The notes under the pieces are model-generated. The model worked only from the letters and a program-made list of their open reading frames with translations, searched no databases and was not told the origin of the DNA. A stretch of 38,155 bases of DNA, from positions 1 through 38,155 of the forward strand of contig URPU01000011.1 in the NCBI GenBank assembly GCA_900549865.1, given 5' to 3'. The position numbers were made by a program, and so were the translations under genes. The DNA comes from an uncultured Eubacteriales bacterium (GTDB lineage: Bacteria; Bacillota; Clostridia; Oscillospirales; Oscillospiraceae). Shown piece by piece: positions 33,909 to 38,155 of the stretch. Position 1 is the stretch's first letter, and the number at the start of each line of letters is the position of its first letter.

Positions 33909-34832
33909 TCACTTGAGTGCAGCGGCCTTTTTCGCCGTTGCGACTATATTATCAACAGTCAGACCCATGACCTCGCGCAGATACGGCATCTTGCCGACCT
34001 CGCCGAAGCGATCCTGCACGCCGACGGCGCATGCGGGTATCTTCTCCTCCGCCAGTGCCTCGAGCACTGCGGAATGCAGCCCGCCGATGACGTTGTGGTT
34101 TTCAACCGTCAGCACGGCGCCGGTCTTCTTCGCGGCGGCGATGACGCCATCGCGGTCGATGGGCTTGATGGTGTGGACATTGACGACCTCGCAGGATATA
34201 CCCTCGGCGGCAAGCTTTTCCGCGGCGGCGAGCGCGTCCGTTGTCATGAAGCCGGAGACGAACACCGTCAGGTCCGTACCCTTGCGCAGGGTATCGACCT
34301 TGAAAAGGTCAAACTTATAATCGTCATTGAACACGCGCGGAAGCTCCTTACGGAAGAGGCGGATGTACACGGGGCCGTTATGCGCGTATATCACGGGCAT
34401 GGCGGCGCGAAGCTGGACCTCGTCCACGGGCTCAAATATCACGACGCCGGGGATGGAGCGCAGAACGCCGATATCCTCCATGCTCATATGCGTGCCGCCG
34501 TTGAGCTCCGCCGAGATGCCGGGGTCGGTGCCGACGATCTTGACGTTGCTTTTGGCGTAGGAGATGGAGATCGCGATCTGGTCGCAGATGCGGCGCGTGG
34601 CAAAGGGGGTGAAGCTCTCGATATAGGGCTTGAAGCCGTAGCTTGCAAGGCCGGCGGCGATGGATGCCATGTTCTGCTCGGCAACGCCGCAGTCGAACAT
34701 CTGGTTGGGGAAGCGCTCATACAGGGCGCGCGTGCCGCTCGCCTTGGCGAGGTCCGCGTCGAGGACGCACACATGCCTGTCGCGGGTCATAAGCTCCGTC
34801 AGGCACTCGGCATAAACAGCTCTCATTTCCAT
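33909..34832 (-). CDS. Transketolase C-terminal subunit (second split transketolase, SqwH-like?)
   Basis: The 307-residue protein has the TPP-activating Glu52 in CGVAEQNMASIAAGLA, a GTHMSMEDIGVLRSIP loop, and VNVHTIKPIDRD in the C-terminal domain. It pairs with the N-terminal subunit 4 bp upstream. The ATG at 34832 follows GGGAGG; an ATG two codons later is possible. A longer frame to 34913 overlaps the partner gene and is rejected. With an RpiB-like isomerase and Fe-ADH next to it, it is a candidate 6-deoxy-6-sulfofructose transketolase subunit. Confidence 0.92.
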   Translation of the reverse strand: MEMRAVYAECLTELMTRDRHVCVLDADLAKASGTRALYERFPNQMFDCGVAEQNMASIAAGLASYGFKPYIESFTPFATRRICDQIAISISYAKSNVKIVGTDPGISAELNGGTHMSMEDIGVLRSIPGVVIFEPVDEVQLRAAMPVIYAHNGPVYIRLFRKELPRVFNDDYKFDLFKVDTLRKGTDLTVFVSGFMTTDALAAAEKLAAEGISCEVVNVHTIKPIDRDGVIAAAKKTGAVLTVENHNVIGGLHSAVLEALAEEKIPACAVGVQDRFGEVGKMPYLREVMGLTVDNIVATAKKAAALK

Positions 34833-34836
34833 ATTC

Positions 34837-35661
34837 TCAGCCCTCCCTGATCTCGGCGATGGCGGCTTTCGCCTGCTCCTCGCTGACGTTGGTGTTGTGG
34901 TTGCCCGCGCCAAGCTCCTCTATCCATTTCACGCCGCAGCCCTTGAGCGTGTTGAGGATGACCATGGTCGGCTTTCCGGTGGCGCGGTTGAGCTTCGCCT
35001 GCTTGACGGCAGCAGAGACCTCGTCAACATCGTTGCCGTTGGCCACGTCGATGACGTTCCAGCCAAATGCCGCCCACTTGTCGGCAAGCGGGGCGATATC
35101 GTTCACCTGCGCGACGGTGCCGTCTATCTGAAGCTTGTTGTAGTCGGTGAAGCCGACGAGGTTGCCAAGGCCCTTTGCCGCGGCAAACATTGCCGCCTCC
35201 CAGACCTGCCCCTCCTGAGACTCGCCGTCGCCGACGATGGTGTATATCGTCGCGCCGTCGTCTTCAAGCTTTGAGCCGAGAGCCACGCCCACGGCGCAGG
35301 AGAAGCCCTGTCCGAGACTGCCGGTGGTCATATCTATGCCGTTAGTGAGGTTCATGTCGCAGTGGCTGGGCAGATGCGTGCCGCCCTCATTGAGCGTGAG
35401 CAGCTCCTTCTTGTCAAAATATCCGCGGTTGGCAAGCGTGGCGTACACCGCGGGGCCGGCGTGTCCCTTCGAGCAGACGAGTCTGCCGCGGCCGGGCATT
35501 TTGGGGTTCGCCGGGTCGATGTTCATCTCCTGGAAGTACAGCACCGCCAGAAGCTCCACTATGGACAGGCAGCCGCCTATATGCCCCACGCCCAGATGCC
35601 CGATGCAGGTCATGATATCGCAGCGGATGTTCTTGCATTTTTCTCTAAGATCACAGTTCAA
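34837..35661 (-). CDS. Transketolase N-terminal subunit (second split transketolase, SqwG-like?)
   Basis: A 274-residue TPP-binding subunit with GVGHIGGCLS, SKGHAGPAVYATL, GDGESQEGQVWEA (GDG 144-146) and TDYNKLQIDG. The start codon is TTG at 35661, 9 bases after GGGAGG; no ATG is suitably placed. It is the first gene of the operon that runs to DUF4867. The promoter lies at 35705-35733, with an operator-like repeat between it and the start. Confidence 0.92.
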   Translation of the reverse strand: MNCDLREKCKNIRCDIMTCIGHLGVGHIGGCLSIVELLAVLYFQEMNIDPANPKMPGRGRLVCSKGHAGPAVYATLANRGYFDKKELLTLNEGGTHLPSHCDMNLTNGIDMTTGSLGQGFSCAVGVALGSKLEDDGATIYTIVGDGESQEGQVWEAAMFAAAKGLGNLVGFTDYNKLQIDGTVAQVNDIAPLADKWAAFGWNVIDVANGNDVDEVSAAVKQAKLNRATGKPTMVILNTLKGCGVKWIEELGAGNHNTNVSEEQAKAAIAEIREG

Positions 35662-35677
35662 GGTCAGTATCCTCCCG

Positions 35678-35697
35678 TTTTAATTAAAAGGTTTAAC
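35678..35697. promoter_or_regulatory. Operator-like site before the transketolase operon
   Basis: A 12-bp palindrome TTTTAATTAAAA (35678-35689) runs into ATTAAAAGGTTTAAC. This closely matches the ATTAAAAGAGTTTAAT repeat in the opposite promoter. It lies right after the -10 box, over the expected transcription start. Confidence 0.55.
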
Positions 35698-35704
35698 CAA
35701 ATAA

Positions 35705-35733
35705 ATCTTAATCCCTGAACCGCACTTTGTCAA
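35705..35733 (-). promoter_or_regulatory. Promoter of the transketolase-to-DUF4867 operon
   Basis: On the minus strand TTGACA (35728-35733), a 17-bp spacer and TAAGAT (35705-35710) lie 43 bp before the TTG start. Confidence 0.75.
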
Positions 35734-35768
35734 TATAGAAACTTGTACAAAACAAATTTATATTTTTG

Positions 35769-35797
35769 TTGACATATCCCAGTACCGGCGCTATGAT
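35769..35797 (+). promoter_or_regulatory. Promoter of the fucose-isomerase-family gene
   Basis: TTGACA (35769-35774), 17 bp and TATGAT (35792-35797) lie 65 bp before the ATG, back to back with the minus-strand promoter. Confidence 0.8.
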
Positions 35798-35816
35798 TAT
35801 TAAAAGAGTTTAATAA
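35797..35816. promoter_or_regulatory. Operator-like inverted repeat at the isomerase promoter
   Basis: A perfect inverted repeat TTATTAAA-AGAG-TTTAATAA directly follows the -10 box. Together with the related site at 35678-35697 it is a good candidate for binding by the ROK repressor. Confidence 0.6.
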
Positions 35817-35844
35817 ATACCAAATACTAAATACCAAATACTAA
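35814..35844. repeat. Tandem 14-bp repeat in the isomerase leader
   Basis: TAAATACCAAATAC occurs twice in a row (35814-35827, 35828-35841), followed by TAA. Each unit is itself two 7-mers (TAAATAC, CAAATAC). It lies between the operator-like site and the ribosome site. Confidence 0.85.
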
Positions 35845-35862
35845 TTACTTGCGAGGTGTGCG

Positions 35863-37203
35863 ATGAAAGCTTTTACCCCCGTTTACATTCCGGCAGGCGT
35901 GCCGACGTTTCATCTGGAAAGCGCGAAGGCGCAGTTCGAGGCATCCGTAAAGCTGCTGCGCGGCATTGACGGGCGCTTTGCCGTGCCGGACGACATGCTG
36001 CTGAGCATCGACGCGCTGGACGCGTTTGTAAGCTCGGTCGAGCCGGATCTCGTCGTTTTTCAGAATCTGACCTTTGCAAACTCCGCGTATATTTCCGCCG
36101 TTCTGCGCCGCGTGAAGTGCCCCATCCTGCTGTGGACGCTGCGGGAGCCTGTGATAGACGGAGGGCGGCTGCGCCTGAACTCCCTGACGGGGGCGTACTC
36201 CGCGGCAAATGCGATGCGTGCATTCGACGGGCGGCGGTTTGAATACGTCTTCGGCGCGCCGGATGAGGAGCGCGTGCGCGGCGCGATAGCTGCGTGCACC
36301 GCGGCGGCGGAGCTGATAAAGAACATGCGCACGCTTAAAATGTCCGCCGTCGGGCACACGCCGCAGGGCTTCGGCTTCGGGCGCGCGCTGGACGCGGAGC
36401 TGATGAGCGTTTTCGGGGTGGAGCTTGAGTCGATAGAGGCGCGCGAGCTTATCGACAACGCGAAGGGCTTCACCGACGAAGAATGCGCGGAGTATCTGGC
36501 GCGCTCGGAAGAGGCGATGTGCGGACTTGAGCACACACCGGAGCGCAACCGCGCAGACCATGCGCGGCTTCTGAAGGCATATTCCGACTACGTGCAGAAA
36601 AACGGGATAGGCGCGCTGGCCTCCCGCTGCTGGCCGGACTTCTTCACGGCGTTCGGCACACCTGTATGCGCGGTGCTGTCGATGCTCAACGACATGGGCG
36701 TGGCGGCGGCATGCGAGGCGGACATATACGGGGCGCTGTCGATGTGGATGGGAATGCAGCTTTCGGGCGAACCGGTGTTCTTCGGCGATCCCGTCTCTCT
36801 CGACGAAGGAGAGAACACGCTGACCTTCTGGCACTGCGGCGCGGCGGCATGCTCCCTCGCGCGACACGACACAGGCGCGGTCGTCGGGGTACACCCCAAC
36901 CGCAAGATTGGCCCGGCGATGGACTTCGGCTGCGAGGCCTTTCCGGAGGCAACGGTGTTCCGCGTGGGGCGTGAGCCGGACGGGTCGTTCCGCTTCTTCA
37001 TCCTTGAGGGCGAGGCGCTGGACAAGCCCAAGCAGTTCATCGGCACGTCCATCGTCGTAAAGACGGACAACAGTGTGCGCGAGATAGTCGAGGAGAGCGT
37101 GAAGGCGGGCTTCGAGCCGCACTACGCGGTCATAAAGGGCCGCCGCGCCGCCGCGCTTGAGGCCGCGGCGCACATGCTGGGCATCCCGGTGTATAAGTAC
37201 TGA
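35863..37203 (+). CDS. L-fucose/L-arabinose isomerase family protein (SqvD-like?)
   Basis: The 446-residue protein has the metal-binding set of the fucose/arabinose isomerase superfamily: Glu285 in CEADIYGA, Asp309 in FFGDPVSLDE and His324 in TFWHCGAA. The N-terminal half is a two-domain sugar-binding region. It should interconvert an aldose and a ketose. In the proposed pathway it would turn sulfoquinovose into 6-deoxy-6-sulfofructose. GAGGTG lies upstream of the ATG. It is divergent from the transketolase operon and shares operator-like sites with it. A role on L-fucose itself is less likely, since no fuculose kinase or aldolase is present. Confidence 0.82.
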   Translation: MKAFTPVYIPAGVPTFHLESAKAQFEASVKLLRGIDGRFAVPDDMLLSIDALDAFVSSVEPDLVVFQNLTFANSAYISAVLRRVKCPILLWTLREPVIDGGRLRLNSLTGAYSAANAMRAFDGRRFEYVFGAPDEERVRGAIAACTAAAELIKNMRTLKMSAVGHTPQGFGFGRALDAELMSVFGVELESIEARELIDNAKGFTDEECAEYLARSEEAMCGLEHTPERNRADHARLLKAYSDYVQKNGIGALASRCWPDFFTAFGTPVCAVLSMLNDMGVAAACEADIYGALSMWMGMQLSGEPVFFGDPVSLDEGENTLTFWHCGAAACSLARHDTGAVVGVHPNRKIGPAMDFGCEAFPEATVFRVGREPDGSFRFFILEGEALDKPKQFIGTSIVVKTDNSVREIVEESVKAGFEPHYAVIKGRRAAALEAAAHMLGIPVYKY

Positions 37204-37209
37204 ATCTGT

Positions 37210-37236
37210 CGAAAAAGCGGCAAAGCCACTTTTTCG
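37210..37236 (+). terminator. Terminator-like hairpin after the isomerase gene
   Basis: CGAAAAAG-c-GGC-aaa-GCC-a-CTTTTTCG forms a stem with one internal mismatch, 6 bp past the stop codon. The T-run is within the 3' arm. Confidence 0.65.
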
Positions 37237-37265
37237 AGAAAGCTTCGCTGCGTTCTGCGCCTCTG

Positions 37266-37452
37266 TTGTCCGCTGATAGCGGACAATTCGACGCTCACTC
37301 CGCGCAAAGTGTTTTCTGCCACGCACATGTCGCGGCAGAAAACGGATCATACTGCTTTCGCGTCTGCGGACGCGAAACTCTGCGAGGCTTTTTTGACATG
37401 CTGGATGGAGGCCCGCCGAATGGCGGGTGCAGCTTAGGGATTTCGTAATCCC
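37266..37452. other. Non-coding stretch with five successive perfect hairpins
   Basis: Within 187 bp there are five perfect stems: TTGTCCGC/GCGGACAA (37266-37286), GTTTTCTGCC/GGCAGAAAAC (37311-37343), TTTCGCGTC/GACGCGAAA (37356-37377), CCCGCC/GGCGGG (37412-37427) and GGGATT/AATCCC (37437-37452). No convincing gene is present. It could be a structured RNA or a mobile, REP-like element. Confidence 0.6.
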
Positions 37453-37460
37453 GGAAATAT

Positions 37461-37489
37461 CGGCATAGTCGTTTCATGCGGCTATGCCG
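37461..37489 (+). terminator. Terminator hairpin after the hairpin array
   Basis: CGGCATAG (37461-37468) pairs with CTATGCCG (37482-37489), with an inner CG/CG pair, and TTTTT follows on the plus strand. The 3' arm overlaps the stop of the recombinase fragment on the other strand. Confidence 0.7.
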
Positions 37490-38075
37490 TTTTTCCTTTG
37501 TCTCTAGGTTGTGGTGGATTGAATGAGCCGATACAATTCCATACGATTCTGAACTTCTGCACCTTCTTGCCGCATATACGTTCAGCCTGGAAAACTTCAA
37601 TACGCTCAACAAATTCCCTTATGATCTCTGCATTCAATTCACGGATGTCTGTATGCTTTCGTACAAGAGCAATGAAGCTATCCACATTCACACGATTCTC
37701 TTGTCGAGCGGAAATATTACTGCGAAGCGCCGTGATGCTTTCTTCCAGTGCTTTCTGCTCCGTTTCATAGCTTTGGGACACCTTGACAAAACGCTCATCG
37801 GATATCTTGCCCTCGACATTATCCTCATAGAGCCGCTGAATGATGGTATCGAGCTTGTAAATCCGTGTCTGAGACTGCTCCAGCTCCCGTTTTTCGTCTC
37901 GGAGCGTCTTTTCGGTTTCGGATTTGGACAACTTTGTGACCATTTCCACGAACTCCTCCTCGTGCTCACACACATAGGCGGTTACATTGCAGATGCCGTC
38001 CAGCAGGAACTCCTCAATAACGGAATTGCGGATCTGATGCGAGGAACAGACTTCTTTTCCCCGTTTACGATGCAC
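37482..38075 (-). pseudogene. C-terminal fragment of a large serine recombinase (Tn4451 TnpX-like, DUF4368)
   Basis: The 197-residue frame matches the C-terminal part of clostridial large serine recombinases: the end of a zinc-ribbon (KRGKEVCSSHQIRNSVIEE), a coiled coil (about 45-135, with IIQRLYEDNVEGKISDERF), and the closing TDIRELNAEIIREFVERIEV segment. The catalytic resolvase domain (about 300 residues) is absent. It starts with GTG at 38075, 7 bases after AGGAGG. The same frame is closed by a TGA 48 bp upstream, inside a terminator-like hairpin. It is therefore a remnant of an integrated mobile element, probably inactive. Confidence 0.8.
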
Positions 38076-38113
38076 TTTTCTACCTCCTTTTCTGCAAATT
38101 TGGGCGCAAAAAT

Positions 38114-38152
38114 ACCACCTTCAAAAATCTCGCATGGATTTTCATAGGTGGT
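38114..38152 (-). terminator. Terminator upstream of the recombinase remnant
   Basis: ACCACCT (38114-38120) pairs with AGGTGGT (38146-38152) around an inner AAAATC/GATTTT stem. On the minus strand ATTTTT follows. It should end a minus-strand gene that lies beyond the window edge, marking a boundary between that gene and the recombinase remnant. Confidence 0.7.
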
Positions 38153-38155
38153 CAC

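Noticed and set aside
29503..37203. An L-fucose catabolic operon
   Set aside because: There is no fuculose kinase, fuculose-phosphate aldolase or lactaldehyde-specific gene, while a split transketolase and an RpiB-like isomerase are present.
37266..37452. A CRISPR array
   Set aside because: The hairpin arms differ from each other and there are no equal-length repeats or spacers, and no cas genes.

Overview
The window looks like chromosome from an anaerobic gut-type Clostridia, most likely Oscillospirales. The reasons are a clostridial-style ParE/ParC pair, a YitT membrane protein, AGGAGG ribosome sites, near-consensus TTGACA/TATAAT promoters, lipoprotein-type binding proteins, Cys-type sulfatases and a fragment of a large serine recombinase. 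The taxon is inferred from protein flavour only; no 16S rRNA or other marker is present. Most genes lie on the minus strand.

Layout: (1) 1-6974 is housekeeping: a tRNA-Gly cut by the window edge, then a minus-strand run of parE, a small zinc-ribbon membrane protein, parC, yitT and a transglutaminase-like lipoprotein whose catalytic Cys is replaced. (2) 7016-16400 is a catabolic operon divergent from a FadR-type GntR regulator. It encodes a PPC-domain protein, a split transketolase, an NAD-type dehydrogenase, a TRAP transporter (DctP, DctQ, DctM), a beta-keto acid cleavage enzyme broken by a 10-bp tandem duplication, and an amidohydrolase. (3) 16663-25804 is a sulfatase operon: sulfatase, TctC-TctB-TctA transporter, TIM-barrel sugar isomerase, second sulfatase and BadF-type kinase, divergent from a DeoR regulator. 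CGAAA-type inverted repeats sit in both promoters. (4) 25875-29481 is a plus-strand run: DUF3795, DUF1697, an internally deleted kinase remnant, a lipoprotein and an ABC exporter pair. (5) 29503-37236 is a sugar cluster: a second split transketolase, an RpiB/LacAB-like isomerase, an iron-type alcohol dehydrogenase, a DMT transporter, a ROK regulator and a DUF4867 protein, divergent from an L-fucose-isomerase-family protein. (6) 37204-38155 holds a hairpin-rich non-coding stretch and the C-terminal remnant of a serine recombinase.

The most interesting system is region 5. Its enzymes match, step for step, those needed for a transketolase-type (sulfo-TK) sulfoglycolysis route: aldose-ketose isomerase, two-subunit transketolase, second isomerase, aldehyde reductase and exporter. 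The RpiB-like isomerase has lost both the ring-opening His and the phosphate-binding His of true RpiB, which fits a non-phosphorylated, acyclic substrate. With the two sulfatases next door, the window has a recurring organosulfur theme. Region 2 looks like an undescribed carboxylate or sugar-acid pathway. All substrate assignments are inference.
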